NCBI RefSeq assembly: GCF_900107135.1
Contig: NZ_FNOV01000002.1
Coordinates: 124,001 to 188,000 of the forward strand
Direction of reading: 5' to 3'
Origin: Hymenobacter psychrophilus
GTDB taxonomy: Bacteria > Bacteroidota > Bacteroidia > Cytophagales > Hymenobacteraceae
Length of the DNA stretch: 64,000 nt
The notes beneath the pieces are model-generated. The model had not been told where the DNA came from. It saw only the letters and a program-made list of their open reading frames with translations, and did not search any database. Shown here in pieces: positions 34,387-42,946 of this stretch (the first letter of the stretch is position 1; each line of letters opens with the position of its first letter). Made by a program: the position numbers and the translations under genes.

Positions 34387-36443
34387 AGGCGCGGAATAAC
34401 CGTGCCCAGCAGGTTGGCCAGCTGGTTGTCCATCTGCTTGAGCAGGTGGATAGTCTGCAGGTTTTCCATCATCTCGGCCTCGTCGGTGGGGTGGCGCAGA
34501 GCTTCGAGGCGCACGGCCAGTTCGCGCTCCACGTTCACTTTGTTGAGGCGCAGAATGGCATTGTCGCAGGCCGGCTGCAACACGTCCAATTCGCGGGGTA
34601 CATAAATCTGGTGGGTGGTCCAGTTGGGGCTCAGCTCGTATTTCTCAGTCGCCAACTCGGCCACCACACTCCGGATATCGGCGCGGCCGTGCTGGATAAG
34701 CGTGCGCACTTCGGGCCAGCGGCCCTGGTTGAGTTCCTCGCGGCACAGATGCAGCATATCGGCGTAAATGCTGGTCTTGAACGTCGTATCGTCGAGCTGT
34801 TCCAGCAGGTACTGGGCCACGCTCACTTCGGGGGCCAGCGGCTGGGCCGAGTACAGCAGCAGCAGCCGCACCACCTCCCGCTCGCAGCGCTCCAGAATAT
34901 CGGGCACCGGCTCCATGTCCTCAGTAGCCGCACCCGTACCGCCGCCGGCCAAATCCTCGGGCGAGGCCCCGTACATGAGGGCTTCGGCTTCTTCTTCGGG
35001 GCTCAGCTGGCGGCTGGGGCGGGGCGACTGGCTGCGGGTTTCGGGCTGGAAACCGGCCCCGCTCCCACCGCCGCTGCTAGTGTTGCTGCCGCCGCTGGTG
35101 CCAGGTTTACCGGCGGGCTGCCGGGCCAGCTTGTTGTACTCGCTAATAATGACCTGCTCGTCGATGCCGAAGGTTTGCGAGGTCTGCTGCAGAAACACCT
35201 GCCGCTTGATGGGGTCGGGCACTTTGGCAATGCTCTGGAGCACTTCGCGAATAGCCTCGGCCTTCTTCACCGGGTCGTGGGCGGCCTCGCGGCTCACGAG
35301 GTCGGTTTTGAACTGGATAAAGTCCTGGCTGGCCGTTTCGAGGTAGTCCTTAAAGCGCTGGTCGCCGACCTTGCGGATGTAGCTGTCGGGGTCGTCGCCG
35401 TCCGGGAACAGCACCACGCGCACGTTCAAACCACCTTCGAGCAGCATATCAATGCCCCGCAGCGAGGCCCGGATACCGGCCGCGTCGCCGTCGTAGAGCA
35501 CCGTCACGTTGTCGGTGTAGCGCTTCACGAGCCGGATCTGCCCGTCGGTGAGCGAGGTGCCGGAGGTCGACACCACGTTCTTCACGCCGCCCTGGTGCAA
35601 ACTCAGCACATCGAGGTAGCCCTCCACCAAATAGCACTGCTCCTCGCTCCGGACGGCCTGCCGGGCCTGGTAGAGCCCATAGAGCACGTCGGACTTATGG
35701 TAAATCTCCGATTCGGGCGAGTTGAGATACTTGGCCGTTTTATCGTGGGGCTTGAGCGTGCGAGCCCCAAAGCCAATCACGCGGCCCGATACGTTATGAA
35801 TCGGGAACATCACCCGGCCCCGAAACCGGTCGTAGCGCCGGCCGGTATCCTGGCCGTTGTCGTCTTCGCGCACCACGACGAGGCCGGTTTTCTCCAGGTA
35901 TTTCTGCTCGTAGCCCGCGGTCGTGGCCGATTTGAGCAGGTTATCCCACTGGTCGAGCGAGTAGCCCAGCTCGAAGGTGGCAATGGTGGTCTGGTTGAGG
36001 CCGCGCTGACGCAGGTAGCTCCAGCCCACGCTCTGGCCCTCGTCGTCGTGCTCCAGCAGCCGGTGGTAGTGGTCTTTGGCCCAGTTGGAAACGATAAACT
36101 GGGAGTCCTTTTCGTTCTGGGCCAGCTGCTGCTCAGGGGTCTTTTCCTCCTCCTGAACGTCGATGCCGTACTTTTTGGCCAGGTACTTCAGGGCCTCCAC
36201 GTAGCTGGTGCCCTCAATATCCATGATGAACTGCACCACCCCGCCCGCCTTGCCGCAGCCAAAGCACTTATACAGCCCCTTGGCCGGCGCCACCGAAAAG
36301 CTCGGCGACTTCTCGTGGTGAAACGGGCAGCAGGCCCACATATTCTGGCCCTTCTTCTTGAGGCTCACAAAGTCGCCCACCACCTCCACAATATCGGCGT
36401 GGTGGATGATCTGGTCAACGGTTTCTTTGGGGATACGGGCCAA
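34377..36443 (-). CDS. dnaG: DNA primase
   Basis: A 688-residue replicative primase. The zinc-binding domain has CCPFHHEKSPSFSV and YKCFGCGKAGG. The TOPRIM part has LVEGYLDVLSLHQGG (catalytic Glu) and VLYDGDAAGIRASLRG (Asp pair), with the RNA polymerase region YDRFRGRVMFPI before it. A Ser/Gly-rich linker of about 50 residues (447-495) leads to the C-terminal helicase-interaction domain. The start is TTG 36443, encoding ARIPKETVDQI right away, as in other DnaG proteins; no ATG or GTG is available. Confidence 0.97.
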   Translation of the reverse strand: MARIPKETVDQIIHHADIVEVVGDFVSLKKKGQNMWACCPFHHEKSPSFSVAPAKGLYKCFGCGKAGGVVQFIMDIEGTSYVEALKYLAKKYGIDVQEEEKTPEQQLAQNEKDSQFIVSNWAKDHYHRLLEHDDEGQSVGWSYLRQRGLNQTTIATFELGYSLDQWDNLLKSATTAGYEQKYLEKTGLVVVREDDNGQDTGRRYDRFRGRVMFPIHNVSGRVIGFGARTLKPHDKTAKYLNSPESEIYHKSDVLYGLYQARQAVRSEEQCYLVEGYLDVLSLHQGGVKNVVSTSGTSLTDGQIRLVKRYTDNVTVLYDGDAAGIRASLRGIDMLLEGGLNVRVVLFPDGDDPDSYIRKVGDQRFKDYLETASQDFIQFKTDLVSREAAHDPVKKAEAIREVLQSIAKVPDPIKRQVFLQQTSQTFGIDEQVIISEYNKLARQPAGKPGTSGGSNTSSGGGSGAGFQPETRSQSPRPSRQLSPEEEAEALMYGASPEDLAGGGTGAATEDMEPVPDILERCEREVVRLLLLYSAQPLAPEVSVAQYLLEQLDDTTFKTSIYADMLHLCREELNQGRWPEVRTLIQHGRADIRSVVAELATEKYELSPNWTTHQIYVPRELDVLQPACDNAILRLNKVNVERELAVRLEALRHPTDEAEMMENLQTIHLLKQMDNQLANLLGTVIPRLNG

Positions 36444-36525
36444 GGCGGTGCGGGCAACAGGTAAGCAGCGGAACGGAAGCCTAAAGGTAGGCAGGAACCG
36501 CCGCCAAGTAACGGCCGACCCCGGT

Positions 36526-37794
36526 TTAGAAATTTCGGCTGGCGGTGGTTTCGGGGATGATAACCACGTAATCGTAGCCCAGGATAGTGGCTTCTAAATC
36601 GGTGCTGCGCACGTTTAACTTGTCGCGTAGCAGTGCCCGGCGTAGAGGGCGCAGGTCGAACACCTGCCAGGCGCTGCCGGCCGGAGTGGCAGCCATAAAG
36701 GGCTTCAACATATCTTCGTCGGCATTCGAGTAGGCAACTGCGTTTTTGCTGAAATCATCCGGATTAAAACCGCCCGTTTTAGCGCCCTGCTTACCCATAA
36801 CGAAGATGTGCAGGCTTTTTTGGTCGTGGGCATCAGCCAAGTTCGAGGCCAGGTTACCCACGTCGTAGATGTCGCCCCAGATGCTGCGGCCCCGGCCCAG
36901 GTGATAGGCCCCAAACTTGAACAGCATATTGGGCAGGGGCTGGCCGGGCTGGTCGTAAGGGCGCAGGCCGGCCAGCAGGTTGCGCTTCATCAGGTTCACG
37001 CGCGTGCGATGGTCGCCAGTCTTGAAAATCTGACTGCTAAACACCAGGTCCTCCACCATTTGCCGCACGGCTGGGCTCTCCGCCCGGGTCATGGCCCGTA
37101 GGCTATCGATGGTAGAAGGTTGCAGGTTGATAAGCGTGGTCCGTTTGTAGGTGCCACTCACCATATCGGCCCGGTCGCGCCATTGGTACACGATGGCCCG
37201 GTTGCTGAGGTACGCTTTCGTGGCCTTGTTTTTCGATTGCTCGGCCATCAGCGTCAGCAGCCGGCCCGCCGTGGCCGCCCCCACCTGCTCAACCCCGACA
37301 AAGGCCGTTTGCTGGCGGCGAAGCGCCTGCGCCAACTCAAATTCTTCCTGCCAGCTATAAAAAGCCAATTCCATGGGGTGTTGGCGGTTGAATGCCACGG
37401 GCAAGCCCGGCTGGTCGGCCAGCCGGCTCAGGTCGCGGGCCTGGTACTGGTCAATTTCAGCCACGTACACTTTGGGTTTCTGCACCTGGGCTACGGCCTG
37501 CGTGAACTGCGGAATCTGGGCCATGCCGTGGTCTTCGCCAATCAGTACCAAGGCGCTTTCCTGAATGTCATTTCGCAGCTTTTCCCAGCCAGCGCCGCTA
37601 AGTTGGGTGCCGGTTTGGGTGAGCGGGTACTGGTACTTGTGGAGCAGCCGGGTGAAGGTGGTATCGAGGGAGGCAGCGGCGGTTTGGGCTTGGGCAGCGG
37701 GGCTATTCAGGGTGGTCAGCACGAGGGCGGCCAGTGCCCCCAGGCCCCGAACGGGAACGGAACGGAAGGCGGCGGGCAGGGCGAGGCGGAACAT
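36526..37794 (-). CDS. Secreted protein with a GEDHG motif, function unknown
   Basis: A 422-residue protein with a signal peptide (about residues 1-37, cleavage near AAQAQ). The motif ALVLIGEDHGMAQIPQFTQ resembles the G-E-x-H start of ChaN, TraB/Tiki and erythromycin-esterase-like proteins, which place Glu and His at a metal or catalytic site. Later conserved-looking pieces are GVEQVG and LFKFGAYHLGRG, where a second His could complete such a site. I would call it an unassigned member of that broad group with low confidence. ATG 37794 is the start that gives a signal peptide. It is divergent from the LytS-type operon. Confidence 0.75.
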   Translation of the reverse strand: MFRLALPAAFRSVPVRGLGALAALVLTTLNSPAAQAQTAAASLDTTFTRLLHKYQYPLTQTGTQLSGAGWEKLRNDIQESALVLIGEDHGMAQIPQFTQAVAQVQKPKVYVAEIDQYQARDLSRLADQPGLPVAFNRQHPMELAFYSWQEEFELAQALRRQQTAFVGVEQVGAATAGRLLTLMAEQSKNKATKAYLSNRAIVYQWRDRADMVSGTYKRTTLINLQPSTIDSLRAMTRAESPAVRQMVEDLVFSSQIFKTGDHRTRVNLMKRNLLAGLRPYDQPGQPLPNMLFKFGAYHLGRGRSIWGDIYDVGNLASNLADAHDQKSLHIFVMGKQGAKTGGFNPDDFSKNAVAYSNADEDMLKPFMAATPAGSAWQVFDLRPLRRALLRDKLNVRSTDLEATILGYDYVVIIPETTASRNF

Positions 37795-37923
37795 ATAGCG
37801 GAGGTTAGGGAGGAGAAAGAAGATCTGGCCCAAAGAAATTGCAGAGCTTTGGCTGCCCGAAGTTTCTTCGACCAACCCCCGGCCCCACACCACCAAAGCG
37901 CCGGTTGTCCTCCCGTTTTTTTC

Positions 37924-39048
37924 ATGCCTGCCCCAACTTTTACTTCCTTACGCCCCCGGCTGCAACTAAGCACCGCCGCTTCGGCCGGGCTGTTGCAGCT
38001 GGGCCTATGGGGGCTGCTGGCGGGCTTCTACTTCGCCTGGAACAACCGGCCCAACTTCTATTTTGATGGCCCCATCTGGCCGCTGGTCGCCTTGCAGCTG
38101 GGGTTTGCCGTCCTGCTGTTCAACGCCCTGGTTTACCTCATCATCCCGCGCTGGCTGCTGCGCGGGCACTACGGTCGGGCCCTGCTGGGGGCGGTGGGCC
38201 TGCTGTATGCCTTCCAAAGCTGGAACTACGTGGGCTCCCGGCTGGCCTTGGCCTACCTGCCCCTGGATGCGGATATGCGCCGTATCCTGCGCACTTTTTA
38301 CGTCGACCACTTCTGGGCCAACCTGCTCAGTCCCTACGGGCAGCTGGAGGTGTTGATGGGCATGCTGGCCGTGCTGCTGTTTCCGGTGCTCATCAGCTTT
38401 CTGGCTTTTGCGCTGGTAGTGGAGCGCCGCCGCCTGCGCCTGGAGCGCCAACACTTGGCCCTGGAGCTGGGCTACCTCAAGTCGCAAATCAATCCGCAGT
38501 TTCTGTTTCACACCCTGGGCAGCCTGCGCCAGCTCACCCAAACCCGCGATGCCCGCGCCCCCGATGTGGTGCTGCACCTGGCCGATCTGATGCGCTACAC
38601 CCTCTACGAAACCGATGCCGAGCGCGTGCTCCTGGCCCGGGAGCTGGAGTTTCTGGCCGATTACCTGGCTCTGGAACGCCTGCGCCGCCCCGCTACCGTC
38701 GAGATGGAGCACACGGTTATGGGCACCGTCAGTACCCAGCAGTTGGCGCCGCTGCTGTTGCACCCGTTTCTGGAGCGACTCTTTGCCACCCTTAACGACG
38801 ACAATACTGCGCCCGGGCCGGCCGGCCGCCTTACCAGCTACGTGGCGGTCGGCCCGGCCACGGTGGACCTCACGCTTACCCGCACCACAGTGGCGGCCAC
38901 CGCCCGGCCCCTCACCTACCGTACCCAGCCGGCTGTGGCCGCTGCCCTGCGCCGTTTGGCCCTGCACTACCCCGGCCGCCACACCGTCCACATCACGGAG
39001 GAGGCCCACACATTGCGGGTGGAAATTCACCTTCAGTTATCGGCATGA
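37924..39048 (+). CDS. Degenerate LytS-type histidine kinase (probable pseudokinase)
   Basis: A 374-residue protein laid out like its neighbour: four membrane helices (about 22-40, 52-75, 84-102, 142-167), a linker helix, then a His_kinase domain. At the phospho-acceptor motif it reads QINPQFLFHTL (Gln192) where active relatives have QINPHFLFNTL. The N-box reads HPFLERLFATL where relatives have FPFVENAFKHG, and no glycine-rich ATP lid is visible. It therefore probably cannot accept phosphate or bind ATP. Its stop overlaps the ATG of the intact kinase (ATGA at 39045-39048), suggesting a partner or signal receptor for it. ATG 37924 starts directly before the first membrane segment. Confidence 0.88.
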   Translation: MPAPTFTSLRPRLQLSTAASAGLLQLGLWGLLAGFYFAWNNRPNFYFDGPIWPLVALQLGFAVLLFNALVYLIIPRWLLRGHYGRALLGAVGLLYAFQSWNYVGSRLALAYLPLDADMRRILRTFYVDHFWANLLSPYGQLEVLMGMLAVLLFPVLISFLAFALVVERRRLRLERQHLALELGYLKSQINPQFLFHTLGSLRQLTQTRDARAPDVVLHLADLMRYTLYETDAERVLLARELEFLADYLALERLRRPATVEMEHTVMGTVSTQQLAPLLLHPFLERLFATLNDDNTAPGPAGRLTSYVAVGPATVDLTLTRTTVAATARPLTYRTQPAVAAALRRLALHYPGRHTVHITEEAHTLRVEIHLQLSA

Positions 39049-40229
39049 AAAAGCGCTTGAACACTTTGCGCCCGCTGGCCAGAGTACCAGGCTTTTCCGG
39101 CTTACCGCTCGGCACGGGCCGGTTGCTTCGGCACGCGCTGTTGTGGGCGCTGTTCGCGGGTTTTCAGTATTTCGTATTTAGCCAGTGGCAGCAGGGTTTG
39201 CTGGTTACATCGGGGTTTGTGCTGACCAATAGCGCCGCCGCAATGGCGGGGTTCTACTTTTTCTCGGCCGTGGTGCTGCCGCGCTGGCTGCTGCGGGGGC
39301 GCTGGCTGCTCACGCTGGCGGGCCTTGTAGGCATCTACTATCTGTGGGCCCTGCTCTCGTTCGGCTTCTTCGCCTGGCTCGACTATCGGAGCCTGATTTC
39401 GCCCGACGCCCACAAGTACATGCATCGGGTGCTCGATTATGGCCTCTGGGGCGGCGTATTTGCCTGGCGGGCCGTGAGTATGGGCCTGAGCGACTTTGTG
39501 GTGACGGTGCTACCACCCATTCTGCTGCGCTTTATCGTGTTTCTGCTCCGTAGCAGCAACCAAAGCCTGCGCCTGGAGCGCGAAAACCTGAACCTGGAAG
39601 TCAACTTTCTCAAGGCCCAGATCAACCCGCACTTCCTCTTCAACACGCTCAACAACCTGTATCTGCTGGTGGTGAAGCAGGACGAGCGCGCCCCCGTAAT
39701 GGTAGAACACCTTACCCACCTGATGCATTACACGGTCCACGAATCGGACGCTCCGCTGGTGCCCCTGGACCGGGAAACCGGGTTTCTGGGGGCTTACCTG
39801 GAGCTGGAGCGGCTGCGCTACGGCCCCAAAGTGCGCATCGACTACCGTGCCTCCGGCTCCTGGGCGGCCTACCGCGTCACGCCGCTGCTGTTCTTTCCCT
39901 TCGTGGAAAACGCCTTCAAGCACGGCGTCGATAGCAGCCTGGAAGCCTCCTGGGTGGAAATTGAGCTGACGGCCGCCGACGGCTGGCTGCACCTGGCGGT
40001 GCGCAACAGCTTCAGCCCCGAGGCCGCGCCGCGCGCGGTGGGCGGCGTGGGCATTGCTAACGTACAAAAGCGCCTGGCCCTGCACTACGCCCCCGCCGAC
40101 TACGCGCTGACCATCACCCGCCACCCCGAAACCTACACCTACGCCGTAACCCTGCGGCTGCGCCTGCAACCCGCCGAAGCCGCCGCGCCGGTAGCCGCCA
40201 CCCGCCTTTTACCCCTTCCGCATCCATGA
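39045..40229 (+). CDS. LytS-type sensor histidine kinase
   Basis: A 394-residue membrane kinase. Four membrane helices occupy about residues 30-165. The His_kinase domain carries the phospho-acceptor His196 in AQINPHFLFNTLNNL, the N-box FFPFVENAFKHGV (Asn289) and a G-box GGVGIANVQKRL. It should phosphorylate the LytTR regulator encoded next. Both its ends overlap neighbours by four bases (ATGA), so the three proteins are made in coupled fashion. The signal is unknown. Confidence 0.95.
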   Translation: MKKRLNTLRPLARVPGFSGLPLGTGRLLRHALLWALFAGFQYFVFSQWQQGLLVTSGFVLTNSAAAMAGFYFFSAVVLPRWLLRGRWLLTLAGLVGIYYLWALLSFGFFAWLDYRSLISPDAHKYMHRVLDYGLWGGVFAWRAVSMGLSDFVVTVLPPILLRFIVFLLRSSNQSLRLERENLNLEVNFLKAQINPHFLFNTLNNLYLLVVKQDERAPVMVEHLTHLMHYTVHESDAPLVPLDRETGFLGAYLELERLRYGPKVRIDYRASGSWAAYRVTPLLFFPFVENAFKHGVDSSLEASWVEIELTAADGWLHLAVRNSFSPEAAPRAVGGVGIANVQKRLALHYAPADYALTITRHPETYTYAVTLRLRLQPAEAAAPVAATRLLPLPHP

Positions 40230-40927
40230 TCAACTGCCTGATAATCGACGACGAGCCCTTTGCCCGCGAGCTGCTGGAAAGCTACGTGGCCCAGCTGCCC
40301 CACCTGCACCTGGTGGCCAGCTGCGAGCACGTGTTCGAGGCTCTGGAAGTGCTCCAGCGCCAGCGCATCGACCTGCTGTTTTCCGACATCAACATGCCCC
40401 AGGTCAACGGCCTGGAGTTCATTCGCTCCCTCCACAACCCGCCCTACGTTATCTTCATCACGGCCTCGCCCCACCACGCCCTCGAAGGCTACGAGCTCGA
40501 CGCCCTCGATTACGTGGTGAAGCCCGTGAGTTTGCCCCGTTTTATGAAAGCCGTCAACAAGGCCCAGGCGGTGCTCTCGGCGCGGCCGGCCGCACCGGTG
40601 GCAGCGGCCGCCCCGGAGTACCTGTTCGTGAAGGAGGGCCACTCCCTGCGCCGGGTGCTGTTCGCCGAAATCGACTACATCGAGGGCATGAAGGATTACA
40701 TCAAAATCGTGCTCAAGGACCAGATGATTATCACCTACCTGCGCATGAGCCGGGTAGAAGACCAACTGCCCCCCGACCGCTTCATCCGCATCCAGAAATC
40801 CTACATCGTGCGCCTCGATGCCATCCGGGCCATCAGCGGCAACGAGGTTGAGCTCTACGACCGGCCGGAAGCGCTGCCCATCGGCAAGCAATACAAGGAA
40901 GCCTTGCTGGCCCGCTTTGGATTATAA
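40226..40927 (+). CDS. LytTR-family response regulator
   Basis: A 233-residue regulator. The receiver domain has LIIDDEPFARELL, Asp54 in LLFSDINMPQVNG, and Lys in YVVKPVSLPRF. A short Ala/Pro linker leads to the LytTR DNA-binding domain: FVKEGHSLRRVLFAEIDYIEGMKDYIKI, RFIRIQKSYIV, LPIGKQYKEAL. It is the output protein of the pseudokinase-kinase operon. The ATG overlaps the kinase stop. Confidence 0.96.
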   Translation: MINCLIIDDEPFARELLESYVAQLPHLHLVASCEHVFEALEVLQRQRIDLLFSDINMPQVNGLEFIRSLHNPPYVIFITASPHHALEGYELDALDYVVKPVSLPRFMKAVNKAQAVLSARPAAPVAAAAPEYLFVKEGHSLRRVLFAEIDYIEGMKDYIKIVLKDQMIITYLRMSRVEDQLPPDRFIRIQKSYIVRLDAIRAISGNEVELYDRPEALPIGKQYKEALLARFGL

Positions 40928-40992
40928 CTGACACCACACGGCCCGATTTCATCCGAATGCCGTTCTGCCAACTTCTGCCCCGGTTTCTGGGT

Positions 40993-41000
40993 TATCTTTG
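40993..41000 (+). promoter_or_regulatory. Bacteroidota -7 box upstream of mrp
   Basis: TATCTTTG at 40993-41000 is a perfect TAnnTTTG, followed by C, 33 nt before the mrp ATG. No clear TTG is at the -33 distance. Confidence 0.45.
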
Positions 41001-41033
41001 CGCTTTGCATCCGCACTTTCCCGACTGATTATC

Positions 41034-42137
41034 ATGGCCACTATTACCAAAGAAGCCGTTCTCAAAGCCCTCAGCTACGTTGAGGAACCCGATTTGGGCC
41101 AGGACCTCGTCACGCTCAACATGATTGAGGACGTGCAGATCAACGGCCGCACCGTTTCGTTTACCGTCGTGCTCACCACGCCCGCCTGTCCGCTCAAGCA
41201 GCTCATCCACGACGCCTGCGAGCGGGCCATCCATACCATGGTGGACAAGGAGGCGGAGGTGGTCATCGTGATGACTTCGCGGGTGACGACCATGCGTCAG
41301 AACCGCGACATTCTGCCCGGCGTGAAGAACATCATTGCCGTGGCCTCGGGCAAGGGCGGCGTGGGCAAAAGCACCGTCACGGCTAATCTGGCCATTGCGC
41401 TGGCCCAATCGGGCGCCCGGGTGGGCCTCATCGACGCCGATATTTCGGGCCCCAGCATGCCGCTGATGTTCGGGCAGGAAGCCGCCCGGCCGCACGTGTT
41501 TCAGGGCGAAGATGGCAAGAACCGCATCCAGCCCATCGAGGCCCACGGCGTGAAGCTGATGAGCATTGGCTTCCTGGCGCCCGCCGAGTCGGCTATTGTG
41601 TGGCGCGGCCCGATGGCCTCCTCGGCCCTCAAGCAGTTTATCACGGAGGTGGATTGGGGCGAGCTGGATTACCTGCTGCTCGATATGCCCCCCGGAACCT
41701 CCGACATTCACCTGACCATGGTGCAGACTGTGCCCGTAACGGGTGCCGTTATCGTGACCACGCCCCAGAAAGTGGCGCTGGCCGATGCCGAGAAGGGTCT
41801 GCAGATGTTCCGGCTGCCCCAAATCAACGTACCGATACTCGGCGTAATCGAGAACATGGCCTGGTTTACGCCCGCCGAGCTGCCCGACAACAAGTACTTC
41901 CTCTTCGGCCAGGGTGGCGGCCAGGGCCTGGCCGATAAGCACGAACTACCGCTGCTGGGCCAGATTCCGCTGGTGCAGAGCATCCGCGAAAACGGCGACC
42001 AGGGCACGCCCGTCATGCTGCAGAAGGACTCGCCGGCCGCCACCGTATTCGGCCAGCTAGCCGAGGAAGTAGCCCGCCAGGTGAGCATCCGCAACGCCGT
42101 GGCTCCGAAGACCAATATCGTGGAAATGAAGCGGTAG
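41034..42137 (+). CDS. mrp: Mrp/ApbC-type iron-sulfur carrier ATPase
   Basis: A 367-residue P-loop protein that carries and hands over Fe-S clusters. The N-terminal 90 residues are a MIP18/DUF59 domain (ALSYVEEPDLGQDLVTLNMI, TTPACPL). The ATPase part begins NIIAVASGKGGVGKSTVTANLA (deviant Walker A), with DADISGPSMP and LLLDMPPGTSD. The usual C-terminal CxxC of cluster-carrying members is not visible; the only Cys I note is Cys in the N-terminal TPACPL. ATG 41034 precedes the conserved ITKEAVLKAL. Confidence 0.93.
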   Translation: MATITKEAVLKALSYVEEPDLGQDLVTLNMIEDVQINGRTVSFTVVLTTPACPLKQLIHDACERAIHTMVDKEAEVVIVMTSRVTTMRQNRDILPGVKNIIAVASGKGGVGKSTVTANLAIALAQSGARVGLIDADISGPSMPLMFGQEAARPHVFQGEDGKNRIQPIEAHGVKLMSIGFLAPAESAIVWRGPMASSALKQFITEVDWGELDYLLLDMPPGTSDIHLTMVQTVPVTGAVIVTTPQKVALADAEKGLQMFRLPQINVPILGVIENMAWFTPAELPDNKYFLFGQGGGQGLADKHELPLLGQIPLVQSIRENGDQGTPVMLQKDSPAATVFGQLAEEVARQVSIRNAVAPKTNIVEMKR

Positions 42138-42165
42138 GCTTCTATTTGAAGCCAATAAGAGTTGC

Positions 42166-42215
42166 GCCGCGGGGATAGTGCTGTTCATTGAATGGCACTA
42201 TCCCCGCGGCCTTTT
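42166..42215 (+). terminator. mrp terminator, 16-bp stem
   Basis: Bases 42166-42181 pair perfectly with 42195-42210 around a 13-nt loop, followed by CTTTTCTTT. It lies just after mrp. Confidence 0.85.
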
Positions 42216-42251
42216 CTTTGGCCTTCAAGGCAGAAAATCCGATAGAAGGCC

Positions 42252-42259
42252 AATCTTTG
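42252..42259 (+). promoter_or_regulatory. -7-like box next to the start codon
   Basis: AATCTTTG (one mismatch to TAnnTTTG) ends 5 nt before ATG 42265, so a transcript starting at the usual distance would have almost no leader. Confidence 0.4.
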
Positions 42260-42264
42260 CGCTT

Positions 42265-42840
42265 ATGAAAACCCTGCTGCCCGTTCTGCTCGCGCTGTCC
42301 TGCACCGCTGCCCTCGCCCAAACGCCTGCCCCCGCCGACCCCGCTGTTCCGCGCCTTATTGCGGAGCGCCAGCAGCTAGTAAGCCAGTATGAGGCCGCCA
42401 ATGGCCAGCGCAACGCCTTCCTGGCCAACAAGCCCAGCAAAAAAGACCTGCAGGAAGTGGTAGATGCGCTTAAAGGCATCATCCGCAAAGACACCGAGCT
42501 GATTCAGGCGGTGCAGGCGGCTACGTTGCGCAGCACGGCCGCCGTGGTGGCCGAAAACCAGCAGGTGAAGCAGCAGGTAACTGTGGCCCAAACCGACCGC
42601 AGCAGCACCCAGCAACGCTTCTACGATCTGGAAAACCAAATTCAGAACCTACAGGAGCGCGAAAGGCAGCACGCCAAAAAAATGCGCGACCTGCAGGCCA
42701 CCGCCGACGCCGCTACCGGCGCCCGCACCAGCCGCGAAGTAATGGCCGCTGCCCTGGCTTTGCTTGCTGCCGGCCTGTTGGTTTATGTGTTGAAGCTCCG
42801 CGGGCAGATAAGTGCGCGGCCGGCAGGGCGACGGAAGTAA
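42265..42840 (+). CDS. Coiled-coil protein with signal peptide and C-terminal membrane helix
   Basis: A 191-residue protein. The signal peptide is MKTLLPVLLALSCTAALAQ; a Gln/Lys/Glu-rich coiled coil follows from about 30 to 155, and a membrane helix at about 163-180 is followed by a basic tail. The topology suggests an inner-membrane anchored periplasmic coil, perhaps a structural or signalling spacer. No family is recognised. It lies in its own unit after the mrp terminator. Confidence 0.78.
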   Translation: MKTLLPVLLALSCTAALAQTPAPADPAVPRLIAERQQLVSQYEAANGQRNAFLANKPSKKDLQEVVDALKGIIRKDTELIQAVQAATLRSTAAVVAENQQVKQQVTVAQTDRSSTQQRFYDLENQIQNLQERERQHAKKMRDLQATADAATGARTSREVMAAALALLAAGLLVYVLKLRGQISARPAGRRK

Positions 42841-42853
42841 GGCTGTTCAATAT

Positions 42854-42926
42854 CCCCAGGGCTAAAGCCGTGGGCTACGTAGCGGGGGCAATTTTCGCTG
42901 GTTAGCCCAGGGCTTTAGCCCTGGGG
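42854..42926. repeat. Inverted pair of palindromes between convergent genes
   Basis: Bases 42854-42876 are the reverse complement of 42904-42926 with one mismatch. Each arm is itself a hairpin (CCCAGGGCT-TT-AGCCCTGGG in the right arm) preceded by GTAG or GTTAG on its own strand. It may also act as terminator for both flanking genes. Confidence 0.85.
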
Positions 42927-42946
42927 CCTAGGGTCGACATAAACAA

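Noticed and set aside
34446..36464. 672-codon open frame on the plus strand opposite dnaG
   Set aside because: It lies wholly antisense to dnaG, has His/Leu/Val-biased composition without any domain, and is a by-product of GC-rich codon use.
37120..37923. Long upstream extension of the pseudokinase frame
   Set aside because: The extra 268 codons are antisense to the secreted GEDHG protein and contain no domain. ATG 37924 begins right before the first membrane helix.
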